From positions 31,601 to 95,600 of the forward strand of contig JBGTJE010000031.1 in the NCBI GenBank assembly GCA_041745295.1: 64,000 nucleotides of DNA. The letters run 5' to 3'. The notes beneath the pieces are model-generated. The model was not told the origin of the DNA. It was given only the letters and a program-made list of their open reading frames with translations, and made no database searches. This document shows positions 1-12,205 of the stretch, piece by piece. Source of the stretch: JANMEB01 sp041745295 (lineage in GTDB: Bacteria; Planctomycetota; Planctomycetia; Pirellulales; Pirellulaceae). The position numbers were made by a program, and so were the translations under genes. Numbering within the stretch: the stretch's first letter is position 1; every line of letters starts with the position of its first letter.

Positions 1-23
1 CAACCCGCTTGCGGCATGCATAC

Positions 24-1531
<1,508 letters not shown>

Positions 1532-1538
1532 TTTTAAC

Positions 1539-1559
1539 TGTCCCGACCTAGTCGGGACA
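1539..1559 (+). other. Hairpin in the 16S trailer
   Basis: TGTCCCGA and TCGGGACA form a perfect 8-bp stem starting 14 nt after the 16S 3' end. It is not followed by a T run, so it is more likely a processing or protecting hairpin of the rRNA trailer than a terminator. Function is inferred from position only. Confidence 0.5.
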
Positions 1560-1608
1560 AAATCCGTGGGGCATCCTTGTGCATCGGCAAGCGTTCAGTC
1601 GATTCAAT

Positions 1609-1681
1609 TCGACAAACTACCAAATAATCAACAAGAGCCCGCTGCACGGGTCAGCCAGACCTGCAGCGGGTTTTTTGTTTC
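1609..1681 (+). repeat. Terminator-containing repeat, copy A
   Basis: A 73-bp stretch that recurs at 5325-5397 in the same orientation with four mismatches. It starts TCGACAAACTA, contains the complete terminator hairpin described separately, and ends TTTTTTGTTTC. Copy A follows the 16S gene; copy B follows the kinase gene, so the two copies enclose the sigma factor/kinase pair. Confidence 0.9.
1638..1678 (+). terminator. Rho-independent terminator of the 16S transcript
   Basis: CCCGCTGCA (1638-1646) pairs perfectly with TGCAGCGGG (1662-1670); the loop can extend the stem through GGTC/GACC. TTTTTTGTTT follows at once. This is a strong intrinsic terminator, and it supports the view that the 16S gene is transcribed alone rather than with a 23S gene. 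Confidence 0.93.
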
Positions 1682-1750
1682 TTGAAGCCGCATAAATCGC
1701 GAACCAGGATCTTGAACCACAGATAAACGCTGATGAACACAGATTAGGTT

Positions 1751-2335
1751 TTAATCCGAATGGATTCGGCGATAGATTTCGACGCGCGCCGCGTGCCAGC
1801 GCCTTTCCAGTGTCCGTTGCGACAAGTCAAGCAGTTTGGCCGCATCCGCTTGCGATAATCCCTGGTACCAAAGTAAATCGAACACGACGCGAAGTTCGTC
1901 GGGAAGCCGCTCCACGCACTCGTGAAAATCTGTCCAGGGCTGCAGGTTCGCGGGATTCCAAGTCGACCCTGCGGCAGGCTCAAGCGGCACGCCAGCATCT
2001 CCAACGTTCCAATTTGGTGTCGCATGATGAGCGGCCAAGCCGTGCGGCCCAAAATAGTGCCGCGCCATATCGATCAGCTCACGCCGCAAGACTTGGGCCG
2101 CTAGGCGATAAAACTGGACCGCCGATTCGGGCCGACAATCGCGCAGCGCCTGCCACAAGCGCACGACTGCGCGTTGATAAACGTCGTCCGCTTCCTCCCA
2201 CCGCGCAAGTGATGGGTGATCCCGAAGCATCGTTTGCGTCAGCCGCCACAGCCGCCGATTGGCAAGCTCGATCAGCAGATCTCGTGCAGCGGCATTTCCC
2301 GCCGCCAGTTCGCGAAGATGGTGATCGATGGCCAT
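1751..2335 (-). CDS. ECF-type RNA polymerase sigma factor
   Basis: Extracytoplasmic-function sigma factor of about 194 residues. Region 2 is seen in the stretch with EEADDVYQRAVVRLWQAL and region 4 in the C-terminal helix-turn-helix (LPDELRVVFDLLWYQGLSQA, then DAAKLLDLSQRTLERRW). The chosen start gives MAIDHHLRELAAG, which resembles usual planctomycete ECF N-termini; in-frame ATGs at 2365 and 2371 would add about 10-12 residues. It is divergent from the Ser/Thr kinase gene at 2592, separated by about 260 bp that must hold both promoters. In planctomycetes ECF factors are often adjacent to Ser/Thr kinases and may be controlled by them; that link is inferred here. No anti-sigma gene is visible. 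Confidence 0.88.
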   Translation of the reverse strand: MAIDHHLRELAAGNAAARDLLIELANRRLWRLTQTMLRDHPSLARWEEADDVYQRAVVRLWQALRDCRPESAVQFYRLAAQVLRRELIDMARHYFGPHGLAAHHATPNWNVGDAGVPLEPAAGSTWNPANLQPWTDFHECVERLPDELRVVFDLLWYQGLSQADAAKLLDLSQRTLERRWHAARVEIYRRIHSD

Positions 2336-2591
2336 CGTTGTATCGCCGCCAGTTTCTGGTTCCATAACCATCAGTTTAGCCACTACTGTTGTGTACAAAT
2401 AATCCTGGTGTTTTCTCGCGAAACAGTGCAAAACGACTAAACAAAGTGGAGAATACCGTGGCGGATCATCCCATTGATTCTCGACTGGCTAATAGGTGAA
2501 TCGGCGCCGGTTGGATCGCTTCATCGCCGACAGCCGTATTTCGGATGATTAGAATCTGCACAAGTGAACCAATGGCCGGGAGAGCGACGTC

Positions 2592-5240
<2,649 letters not shown>

Positions 5241-5324
5241 GTACCGAAGCAACGCGAAATACGAGCAAGCATTATTTGGCCCTATGACGCTAAATCGCCG
5301 CGCCGTGTGAGCCGTCAAATCAAG

Positions 5325-5397
5325 TCGACAAACTAAAAAATAATCAACAAGAGCCCGCTGCATGTGTCAGCCAGACCTGCAGCGGGTTTTTTGTTTC
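5325..5397 (+). repeat. Terminator-containing repeat, copy B
   Basis: Same orientation as copy A (1609-1681), 69 of 73 positions identical. Two changes fall in the A-rich lead-in and two in the hairpin loop; the stem CCCGCTGCA/TGCAGCGGG and the T run are unchanged. It lies about 85 bp after the kinase stop codon. Confidence 0.9.
5354..5394 (+). terminator. Rho-independent terminator after the kinase gene
   Basis: CCCGCTGCA (5354-5362) pairs with TGCAGCGGG (5378-5386), followed by TTTTTTGTTT. The hairpin is the same as the one after the 16S gene. It would stop transcription from the kinase gene before the heptamer array. Confidence 0.92.
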
Positions 5398-5449
5398 GCC
5401 AGGATTACATTTGACCAAACGAGTCACAGACCGTGGGTGGAATGACGGA

Positions 5450-5524
5450 GTACTGGGTACTGGGTACTGGGTACTGGGTACTGGGTACTGGGTACTGGGT
5501 ACTGGGTACTGAGTACTGAGTACT
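5450..5524. repeat. Heptanucleotide tandem array upstream of the four-helix-bundle gene
   Basis: Eight copies of GTACTGG (5450-5505), two of GTACTGA (5506-5519) and a partial GTACT. Period 7, no spacers. Because 7 is not a multiple of 3, every reading frame on the reverse strand gives the same Ser-Thr-Gln-Tyr-Ser-Val type peptide, producing spurious ORFs. A matching array lies just after the gene. Confidence 0.97.
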
Positions 5525-5555
5525 TCCTCCCAAGTTCTCCTTCGGAGCCTCTCCC

Positions 5556-6065
5556 ATGGCCGGTGCCAAAAACTTCACCGATCTCGCATTCTGGAATCGC
5601 TCACGCCAATGGTCCAAGGCAATCTTCCACCTGACCAAGCGTCAGAAATTCTCTGGAGATCGACGGCTGGTCGTCCAAATCAACGATTCCTCCTCGTCGG
5701 TCTGCGCCAACATCGCGGAAGGATTCGGCCGGGGAACTCAAGGCGAATTCGTGATGTTTCTGGGCTATGCGATTGGCAGCCTCAACGAAACGCAATCGCA
5801 TCTCAGTATTGCCTTTGACCGCGAGTACATCGCCGCGAACGAATTTGCGCAACAATTTCGCGAGGGAACGGAAATTCGCAAACAGATCGTGGCGTTCATC
5901 CAGGCGATGAACAAGCCAGGCAGCGGCGTCAAACATCTTCGGCCGCACAAGTCGTGGAACGATCGTCAGTGGGAACGGTTTGAAAAAGTCACCGGACAAT
6001 CTCGTCCCGAATGGGCAAAATGCAAGCCCAGCGAGGGCGAAGAACCGCCGAGCGCGGAAGGGTGA
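5556..6065 (+). CDS. Four-helix-bundle protein, S23/IVP family
   Basis: 169 residues resembling the 23S rRNA intervening-sequence protein family (four helix bundle). Family features seen: the opening pattern with FTDLAFWNRSRQW, the region VQINDSSSSVCANIAEGFGR, then FVMFLGYAIGSLNETQSHL, all typical conserved blocks. Relatives include the Avd accessory protein of diversity-generating retroelements; the biochemical role of stand-alone members is not settled. After about residue 120 the tail (KHLRPHKSWNDRQWERFEK, then a Glu/Pro-rich end) is longer than in the core family. The stop codon TGA (6063-6065) directly abuts the downstream heptamer array, and the start lies 31 bp after the upstream array. 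No reverse transcriptase or variable repeat was found nearby. Confidence 0.88.
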   Translation: MAGAKNFTDLAFWNRSRQWSKAIFHLTKRQKFSGDRRLVVQINDSSSSVCANIAEGFGRGTQGEFVMFLGYAIGSLNETQSHLSIAFDREYIAANEFAQQFREGTEIRKQIVAFIQAMNKPGSGVKHLRPHKSWNDRQWERFEKVTGQSRPEWAKCKPSEGEEPPSAEG

Positions 6066-6149
6066 GTACTGGGTACTGAGTACTGAGTACTGAGTACTGA
6101 GTACTGAGTACTGAGTACTGAGTACTGAGTACTGAGTACTGAGTACTGA
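6066..6149. repeat. Heptanucleotide tandem array downstream of the four-helix-bundle gene
   Basis: One copy of GTACTGG (6066-6072) followed by eleven of GTACTGA (6073-6149), same orientation as the upstream array. It begins on the base after the gene's stop codon and ends 10 bp before the stop codon of the convergent nuclease gene. Both arrays change from GG- to GA-type units in the same direction. Confidence 0.97.
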
Positions 6150-6159
6150 CATGCGTCAC

Positions 6160-7050
6160 TCAGTTTCGCCGGTCGATGATTTTCAAGTGTGGCCTCAACT
6201 TTTCTAGTGTTGAGGGACCGATTCCGGGAACGTCGAGCAAATCGTCAATTTTCGTGAAGGGGCGGGCCTCGATAATTCGATTGGCCATAATTTCCCCGAC
6301 GCCAGGAAGCTTGAGAAGGTCATCCCGTGCCGCGGTGTTGGGGTCCAACATAAAGTCTTCCGAGAGTTCAGGTTTGCCGAGGCCCTTTCGAAGGTCAGCA
6401 TCTTCCTGTCTCTGTTGTCTCCGTTCTACAGGCAAAGCTTCCCAGTTGGTGGCTCGCCAAATGCCGTTACCCCGTTTCGCCGCTTGCAATTCGAGATCGC
6501 GCATCGCGTCCTGGTATTCGTCCTTCGATTCGCCGCCGGGAGACGCTCGGTATACCCCGAACGCCCTGGCGAGTCCCTCTTCCACCAAAACGCCAGCCAA
6601 ATCGCGGCCGTCGTCCAACCTAATAAATCCGTAGATGCGCGGATGTTTCCCGTCTCCGCGGGCATCGGCAAAAGCGGTGTACAGCGTGAATCGATTGCTC
6701 ATCAGTTGTGCGGTTCGCACGGCTGCTGTTTGCCCAAACCCTTTCGCCAATTCAATCGAATCCGCCGCGGTTTCACCCATTTCGGAAATCCCAAAATAGC
6801 GGCGTTGCTCGCGCAAGCGACGGGCGTCCGTTTCGTCGTTTACATGCCACTCCACACAGTCAGCCCCGTACAGTCGAATCGTGTGTTCGGCCCCATCAGC
6901 GGTCTTGATGAGGAAACTATCCCCGTCTGCCCAAGGCGTGGGAACGAAAATGCAGTTCTCTAGCTTCGTCAGCGGTCGCTGAGCGAAACCTGACGCGACC
7001 AAAAGCAAAACCACCAGCAAATAAAACGGCGCGAAACAAGACGGGTTCAT
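6160..7050 (-). CDS. Secreted SNase-like nuclease with C-terminal helix-hairpin-helix domain
   Basis: 296 residues. An N-terminal signal peptide (FYLLVVLLLVASGFA) precedes a staphylococcal-nuclease-like domain: WADGDSFLI, TIRLYGADCVEWH (equivalent to the Arg/Asp/Glu active-site stretch of SNase) and RIYGFIRL (second Arg). The C-terminal 70 residues are a ComEA-type helix-hairpin-helix DNA-binding unit, with LLKLPGVGEIMANRI and LLDVPGIGPSTLEKL. The combination suggests an exported or periplasmic DNA-cleaving or DNA-binding protein, perhaps for nutrient DNA; this is inferred. SNase position 41 is Cys rather than Thr. The gene converges on the four-helix-bundle gene across the second heptamer array. 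Confidence 0.86.
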   Translation of the reverse strand: MNPSCFAPFYLLVVLLLVASGFAQRPLTKLENCIFVPTPWADGDSFLIKTADGAEHTIRLYGADCVEWHVNDETDARRLREQRRYFGISEMGETAADSIELAKGFGQTAAVRTAQLMSNRFTLYTAFADARGDGKHPRIYGFIRLDDGRDLAGVLVEEGLARAFGVYRASPGGESKDEYQDAMRDLELQAAKRGNGIWRATNWEALPVERRQQRQEDADLRKGLGKPELSEDFMLDPNTAARDDLLKLPGVGEIMANRIIEARPFTKIDDLLDVPGIGPSTLEKLRPHLKIIDRRN

Positions 7051-7296
7051 GGCATTATTGGAAACAAGAAAAGGCCAAGTAACGTGGAGAACAAGGAGCT
7101 AGAAACAAAGGAAGTTTCTTGGGCCGAACTTGAATTATCCCTGGGCTTTCCTGTCACACAAGCCGATGACTGATAGTCCATCTTTTGGAAGCTGATCAAA
7201 GGAAGGTCCACCGGCTAATATTTGAAAAACATATGTTAGAGCCATCGTTTATGATGGTGTTCCATTGTCAAGCGATACTTTTTAGCGGATAAGCAG

Positions 7297-8724
7297 ATGC
7301 ACGCTCATTTTCGTCAACCCTATTGTTTCGATTGTGGCCCCGGTCGGATTGTGTCGGTTTCAATCTTGTTCGTTATCGCCGGACTCCTGACGAGCGCGGC
7401 GACGTGCGTCACGCAAGGATCTTCGGCGCATCCGGCCGCCCAAGGGGCGGCGAAAAACAGCGACGAGACTCAGCCTGGCGGTGGCACGCCGACTCGGATC
7501 GTGATTCACGCGGGCCAGTTGATCGACGCGGTCCAGGCGAACCCCGTTCAAAAGGCGACGATTGTCATCGAGGGGAATCGAATCGCCGAAGTTGTTTCCG
7601 GCTTCCGCGAGGTTGCCGAAGGTGAGCAGTTAATTGACTTGAGCGATTCGACCGTGATGCCTGGGTTTATGGATATGCACACCCATTTCTCCGGTGAATA
7701 CTCGCCCCGATCCTTTGCCGAAAAGGCCTTCATGAATGGTACGGAAATGGCCCTTCGAGGCGCGCAGTTCGCCAAGCGGACTCTCGAGGCGGGCTTTACG
7801 ACGGTCCGAGAATTGGGCGACACCGACGGAGTCTCGATTGCATTGCGAAACGCGATTCGAGAGGGTTGGATTGTGGGGCCGCGAATCTATGCCGCCGGAA
7901 AATCGATTGCCACGACTGGCGGGCATGCCGACCCCACCAACGGACTTAATACAAATTTCAGCAGCGACCCCGGGCCGCTCGAAGGCGTGATCAATGGACC
8001 GGACGAAGCCTTCCAAGCCGTACGATATCGCTACAAAGAAGGAAGCGACTTGATCAAGATTACTGCCACGGGGGGTGTGCTCAGCCTTGCCGCCAGCGGC
8101 CAGAATCCACAATTCAGCGACGCTGAACTCGCCGCGATCGTCATGGCGGCCAAAGACTGCGAGTTCAAAGTCGCCGTGCACGCGCATGGCGCAGAGGGAA
8201 TGAAGCGTGCGATTCGCGCGGGTGTCGATTCGATCGAACACGGGACATACATGGATGACGAAGCCATCGAGCTGATGAAAGATCACGGCACATGGTATGT
8301 GCCCACGATTAGTGCGGGAAGATTTGTCGGCGAAAAGGCGAAAATCGACGGCTATTTTCCGCCGATCGTTCGCCCCAAGGCGGCCGCAATTGGTCCATTG
8401 ATCGATACGACGTTTGGCAAAGCCCAACGAGCGGGCGTTAAGATTGCGTTTGGAACTGACAGCGGCGTTTCGCCGCACGGTGAAAATGCTAAGGAATTCG
8501 GCTACATGGTCGAACTCGGAATGGCGCCGATGGAAGCAATTCGCGCAGCAACGACCAACGCGGCACAGCTATTGGGCGTCGAGAAAGACCTCGGTACCAT
8601 TGAAGCGGGAAAGTTCGCCGACCTTGTCGCCGTCAAGAATGACCCGTTGGCCGACATCGGCTCGCTGGAGCAAGTCACGTTCGTCATGAAAGATGGGATA
8701 GTCTATCGGAATGACCTTCGATAG
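7297..8724 (+). CDS. Amidohydrolase family protein, exported
   Basis: 475-residue metal-dependent hydrolase of the imidazolonepropionase/prolidase-like group. A hydrophobic N-terminal segment (residues 18-37) suggests export or anchoring. Metal ligands are visible: HxH at 128-130 (MDMHTHFSG), Lys254 (candidate carboxylated lysine, DLIKITATGG), His295/His297 (VAVHAHG), His315 (SIEHG) and Asp388 (AFGTDSG). The set is complete, so the enzyme should be active; related members act on Xaa-Pro dipeptides or cyclic amides, and the substrate cannot be read from sequence. It is a single gene, convergent with ppa 28 bp downstream. Confidence 0.9.
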   Translation: MHAHFRQPYCFDCGPGRIVSVSILFVIAGLLTSAATCVTQGSSAHPAAQGAAKNSDETQPGGGTPTRIVIHAGQLIDAVQANPVQKATIVIEGNRIAEVVSGFREVAEGEQLIDLSDSTVMPGFMDMHTHFSGEYSPRSFAEKAFMNGTEMALRGAQFAKRTLEAGFTTVRELGDTDGVSIALRNAIREGWIVGPRIYAAGKSIATTGGHADPTNGLNTNFSSDPGPLEGVINGPDEAFQAVRYRYKEGSDLIKITATGGVLSLAASGQNPQFSDAELAAIVMAAKDCEFKVAVHAHGAEGMKRAIRAGVDSIEHGTYMDDEAIELMKDHGTWYVPTISAGRFVGEKAKIDGYFPPIVRPKAAAIGPLIDTTFGKAQRAGVKIAFGTDSGVSPHGENAKEFGYMVELGMAPMEAIRAATTNAAQLLGVEKDLGTIEAGKFADLVAVKNDPLADIGSLEQVTFVMKDGIVYRNDLR

Positions 8725-8752
8725 TGTTTGTGGCGATTTCGCCGGTGAGACG

Positions 8753-9379
8753 TTAAACCGTAAAGCTGTCTTCGTAATCAGCCATCGCAGCCCGAACGAC
8801 TTTGCGAGCGTGATCGCAGCCATAGACTCGGGCGATCTTGGCCTGCGGCCGCTGGCCCGGAACGAGCTTGTAGGTCAGAAAATAATGTTCCAGGCGTTCG
8901 ACAAACACGCCAGGAACGTCGCTGATATCCGCGGCGTCGCCCCAGACGTAATCATTCTCCAGGACACTGATCAGTTTGTCGTCCGCCTCTCCGTTATCAA
9001 TCATTTGAAGGCCACCGATGACTCGACCGCGGACAAGAATCTCGTTTCGGGCAATGACCCGTTCGCTGAGCACGCAGATGTCCAACGGATCACCGTCGCC
9101 GCGCTTGGCGGACGCCAATTTCGCGACACGTTCGTCGCAATACGTCCTGGGAACGAAACCGTATAATGTGGGATGTTGTGCCGAAGTTCGTTGCGGTCGA
9201 TCGACGTGCAGGTAGCCGGAGATCTTGTCGACTTCGTACTTCATCAAATCGAACGGAGTGATCTCGATGAATGCGTTGACGACGTCCGGAGGGTTTGGTC
9301 CTACCTCCAACCCGTGCCAAGGATGCGGTCGAAAATGGCTTACGGGAGTCGACTTGCGAGGCGTTTCACGTTTCGGCAT
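8753..9379 (-). CDS. ppa: Inorganic pyrophosphatase, family I
   Basis: 208 residues. Soluble Mg-dependent pyrophosphatase that hydrolyses diphosphate and pulls biosynthetic reactions forward. The family signature DGDPLDI is at residues 95-101 with the three catalytic aspartates. Other conserved parts are the FIEITPFDLMKYEVDK block, YGFVPRTY and DKLISV. Length is slightly above the usual 175 because of an N-terminal extension of about 20 residues. A single gene convergent with the amidohydrolase. Confidence 0.95.
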   Translation of the reverse strand: MPKRETPRKSTPVSHFRPHPWHGLEVGPNPPDVVNAFIEITPFDLMKYEVDKISGYLHVDRPQRTSAQHPTLYGFVPRTYCDERVAKLASAKRGDGDPLDICVLSERVIARNEILVRGRVIGGLQMIDNGEADDKLISVLENDYVWGDAADISDVPGVFVERLEHYFLTYKLVPGQRPQAKIARVYGCDHARKVVRAAMADYEDSFTV

Positions 9380-9490
9380 TTCAATCCTTTACGAACTGCG
9401 ACGACAAATGGTTCAACACCGCCTGGCACCTCGATGACGCGCAATGACGTATCCATCGGCAATCGTCTGAAAAATACTGGCGTCCCTAAC

Positions 9491-10348
9491 CTATTGAAAA
9501 TGGAACAATTGTCGAGTCGATCTGGATTCTAACCGCGATTCTATGAGGCTCGTAGAATCCAGCTCGTGTCGAGGCGAGCGAATCGATTCGAATTGCCAAG
9601 ACTGAGTGTAATACTGGTCCGCAAGCCAATCGGTGAACTCCTCGCGGCCATCGGCATGCAAGGCCTTGTCGAAAAGCGATTCCAGCGAAACCAGACCAGG
9701 CGAACGGATGATGACCTTTCGATCCGACATTCGCCAGTCGATATAGACCGGAGCAAGGAACGCCGGGTGCCGCACCGCGAAGCGTTGCCGCGCCAATTCG
9801 ATAATCACTGCTCCAACGCCCGAACGCCAACGGCGCTGTCCAATCTCTCCCGATGGCAAAACCGAAAGACAAGAACCTTCGGCAATTGTTTGGCACATCT
9901 TGTGGAGCGCCCTATTGGGACGGACCCACCATCCCCAGCGGTGAGTCAACACGTACATCAAACGGGGAATGATTCCGCGCGTTCGACGAACGAGGCCGTG
10001 GTAACTTCCTTTGGGCCATACCAGGACGTTGTTGCGGTAGACTTGCCGACCCATACACAGGGCCGTGACCAGAAAAATGGATCGCTTGAGCGCCAGTTCT
10101 GACGGGCAGGCCAGCGACATTGCAAAACCGTCGAGCGGAGAAATATGGTCTGCGACAAATAAGACGCCTCCCGGCGGCGGTGACCATGATCGTTCGATGA
10201 CGGTCTCGTATCCGGCTCGAGCGAAGAATGTTTGACAGGCGTCAAACATATTGAGGTGATGATCGCGAAAGTCTCGATTGAAGTGCCAAATCGCCGACAG
10301 CGTTCGCAGATCCAACAATGGCCGGATGGCTTGAATTTTCGCGCCCAT
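9491..10348 (-). CDS. PlsC-like glycerophospholipid acyltransferase
   Basis: 285 residues. The acyltransferase motif I HxxxxD is present at H68-D73 (FVADHISPLDGFA). A motif III-like stretch LSVLPSGEIGQRRW stands where PlsC has its EGTRS-type block, and VYIDWRM lies further on. This fits a 1-acylglycerol-phosphate acyltransferase-like enzyme that transfers fatty acyl groups to a lysolipid or a related acceptor. There is no clear transmembrane helix. The motif III departs from the classical form, so substrate assignment is open. It stands alone on the minus strand, upstream of ppa by about 110 bp. Confidence 0.65.
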   Translation of the reverse strand: MGAKIQAIRPLLDLRTLSAIWHFNRDFRDHHLNMFDACQTFFARAGYETVIERSWSPPPGGVLFVADHISPLDGFAMSLACPSELALKRSIFLVTALCMGRQVYRNNVLVWPKGSYHGLVRRTRGIIPRLMYVLTHRWGWWVRPNRALHKMCQTIAEGSCLSVLPSGEIGQRRWRSGVGAVIIELARQRFAVRHPAFLAPVYIDWRMSDRKVIIRSPGLVSLESLFDKALHADGREEFTDWLADQYYTQSWQFESIRSPRHELDSTSLIESRLESRSTRQLFHFQ

Positions 10349-10450
10349 GGTATTGGCAGTATGTTTCGTAGGCCGAAAAATTCAATTGTTTCGGCCATTC
10401 CAAAGCCAACGTCATCGACTAAATTTGCGAAGGTTTTTGGCACATCTCGC

Positions 10451-10527
10451 TCGTTTAGCGCCATACCGATGGCGCCGGTGGTTTTGTTTGTTCGCCGAGC
10501 CGGCGCCTTCGGCTTGGCGTTTAACGA
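10451..10527. repeat. REP-like palindrome, CGTTTAACG family (degenerate)
   Basis: Imperfect inverted repeat with arms CGTTTAGCGCC (10452-10462) and GGCGTTTAACG (10516-10526) and a central GGCGCCTTCGGCTT block. It belongs to the family also seen at 11976-12081, 12941-12986 and 32778-32835. The rest of the 338-bp gap between the acyltransferase and PilZ genes shows no gene; both promoters are expected here because the genes diverge. Confidence 0.7.
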
Positions 10528-10686
10528 AAATACCAGCTGCAATTGGGCCCAACATTCCACCGATTTGGCACAATGCATTTAACCCGAATCGACGACAGGA
10601 TTATTGATTGGGACCTAACTCTTTTGACCAATATGCCGCCGCTCAAGACCTATCCTTTAAATGGTAAATCCCGATGAGGTTCGACA

Positions 10687-11058
10687 ATGTTAGAAGATCT
10701 CCCCAAGGCGCGAACTCCGGATCTAGAGCGACTCTTTAAAGCGCTAAATGCCGAAGAGCAGCAACGGCTGGTCGACGATCGTCGGGCCACCGCGCGCGTA
10801 GCCTTTGTCCGGCCTTTGGTTGTCAAAACGCAATCGGCGAACACGCATCCGATCGACGGGTTTTCGAGGAACATTTCTCCGTTGGGAATCGGAATCGTCT
10901 CCAAAGAACCCTTCAAAATGGGAGATGTGGGAACCATCGAAGTCCACCGATTCCAAAAAGCTCCTGCCATTATCTTGGCCGAATGTCGCTGGTCTGATTC
11001 GTTCGGCAGCCAATGGTACTTCTCCGGCTGGAGCTTTCTCTCGGTTGTTCGCGACTGA
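10687..11058 (+). CDS. PilZ domain protein
   Basis: 123 residues. The PilZ features are an arginine-rich N-terminal motif (DDRRATARVAF) and the SRNISPLGIGI block, equivalent to the DxSxxG motif that binds cyclic di-GMP, followed by a beta-barrel ending in WYFSGWSF. A short helical N-terminal stretch precedes the domain. It probably binds c-di-GMP as a receptor or adaptor, but the first motif is RRxxxR-like rather than perfect, so binding should not be taken for granted. No partner gene is adjacent in the same direction. Confidence 0.8.
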   Translation: MLEDLPKARTPDLERLFKALNAEEQQRLVDDRRATARVAFVRPLVVKTQSANTHPIDGFSRNISPLGIGIVSKEPFKMGDVGTIEVHRFQKAPAIILAECRWSDSFGSQWYFSGWSFLSVVRD

Positions 11059-11064
11059 CGCGCT

Positions 11065-11271
11065 CTAACCCACGCCGTAGCCGCCGAGCCAGACAACGGC
11101 GGCAATGCCAGCCATGAAGAGGCCAACCCAGACGGCTGCCTTCCACGAATGTTCGAGGATCCCTGGTATCTCCTCATGGCGTGTAGCGCCGTAAACTAAG
11201 CTGATCACAATGGCCAGCGGAACGGCATACCAAATATGGGCGTACCAAATCGAAGTTGTGGACAAGAGCAT
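11065..11271 (-). CDS. Small two-helix membrane protein
   Basis: 68 residues with two hydrophobic helices (IWYAVPLAIVISLVYGA and AAVWVGLFMAGIAAVVWLGG) joined by an acidic/His loop (TRHEEIPGILEHSWK). Its ATG overlaps the TAA of the upstream gene in the sequence TAATG, so the two are translationally coupled and probably form one membrane complex. No functional domain is recognised. Confidence 0.75.
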   Translation of the reverse strand: MLLSTTSIWYAHIWYAVPLAIVISLVYGATRHEEIPGILEHSWKAAVWVGLFMAGIAAVVWLGGYGVG

Positions 11272-11957
11272 TATGTGACACCTTGCGCAATGGTCCCCGG
11301 TTTAGCGGCTCTCTTGGGGTCTTTCTTCTTTTGCGGCGGCAAGATGCTCGGCCCTGCAAACGCATCATAGACCACGAGAAGATTCAGAAGTCCGGCCACG
11401 ATGACGAACAGCGTGCCAATGTCAAACTTTTGCTTGGACTCTAAGTGCCACATTCCGAGCACATCGTTTTCCTGTTCGCTGATGGGGCCGGCCGGCGGAG
11501 CAAATAAGCCGTCCACAATTGGTTTGCGGTCTGAGTCCTTGCGAAAGGCTGCGATGTCTTCAATGATTTCCAAGCTCCGGATATTTCCTTGGTGATCCAT
11601 GAAGCCGCGCGGATAGCGATAGGCGATGGGAAACCAAGGATCACCGCCTGCCTTGGTTTTGTAGGCTTGAGCCAATGCGGGTAGCGCTGGCAATCCGACT
11701 CCCAATTGCATGAAGTACTGCCAGCGAAAGTCGTTCGGGCGAGTGGACGCGTACACGACTCGGCCGCGGCCTAATCCGAGCCCGAACAGGAACGTTCCCA
11801 TGATGCATGCCATGAACAGGAAGCCTTTGGCGTAACGCCGCTGATAGAGATGACCTGCCCCCGGCCAAAGCCATGCAAGAAACGCCGCCCACAACGGGTC
11901 GCGCAGATCGATCTTGAGATTCGGTCGCCCCTCTTGCTTGATTTCCAAAACCGTCAT
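11271..11957 (-). CDS. TM2-like membrane protein
   Basis: 228 residues. The N-terminal part has the LWAAFLAWLWPGAGHLYQRR block, typical of TM2-domain-like proteins where a helix pair follows a GxGxxY motif. A second helix (GFLFMACIMGTFLFGLGLG) and a C-terminal helix (GTLFVIVAGLLNLLVVYDAF) follow, with a Lys-rich tail. Similar proteins of unknown function are common in planctomycetes. It forms a coupled two-gene unit with the 68-aa gene downstream. Confidence 0.78.
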   Translation of the reverse strand: MTVLEIKQEGRPNLKIDLRDPLWAAFLAWLWPGAGHLYQRRYAKGFLFMACIMGTFLFGLGLGRGRVVYASTRPNDFRWQYFMQLGVGLPALPALAQAYKTKAGGDPWFPIAYRYPRGFMDHQGNIRSLEIIEDIAAFRKDSDRKPIVDGLFAPPAGPISEQENDVLGMWHLESKQKFDIGTLFVIVAGLLNLLVVYDAFAGPSILPPQKKKDPKRAAKPGTIAQGVT

Positions 11958-11975
11958 TTCGTGCCATGTCCTTTT

Positions 11976-12081
11976 CGTTTAACGGCAAGCCGAAGACGCC
12001 GATGTTTTCGTTTAACGGCAAGCCGTAGGCGCCGCTGTTTGCATTTAACTCGCGCCGTCGCCTTCGGCTTGCCGTTAAACG
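11976..12081. repeat. REP-like cluster, CGTTTAACG family
   Basis: Two forward copies of CGTTTAACGGCAAGCCG (at 11976 and 12009) and one inverted copy ending GCTTGCCGTTAAACG (12081). The outer arms can pair to form a long hairpin. It occupies the space between the divergent TM2-like gene and rsmE, leaving about 120 bp for the rsmE promoter. Confidence 0.88.
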
Positions 12082-12205
12082 TTCGAAAACTGCCAAACAT
12101 CCCTACCTATTTCGTTGACGCCGCTGCGAAGCGAGCCGTCGGCCAAGCGGGTATATTTTATCAGGCTCGCAAAGTTTCACTAGATCAGTTGGCCGGGCAA
12201 GTCTC

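Noticed and set aside
5405..5638. Open frame reading the upstream heptamer array on the minus strand (Ser-Thr-Gln-Tyr repeats)
   Set aside because: It is only the translation of a 7-bp tandem repeat and overlaps the four-helix-bundle gene in antisense.
5450..6149. CRISPR-like array
   Set aside because: The units are 7 bp with no spacers, so this is a tandem repeat, not a CRISPR; no cas gene is present.
5601..6152. 183-residue open frame on the minus strand over the four-helix-bundle gene
   Set aside because: Starts inside the heptamer array and is antisense to a gene with clear family features.
7630..8478. 282-residue open frame on the minus strand
   Set aside because: Antisense to the amidohydrolase, whose motifs are all intact; no domain in the antisense product.
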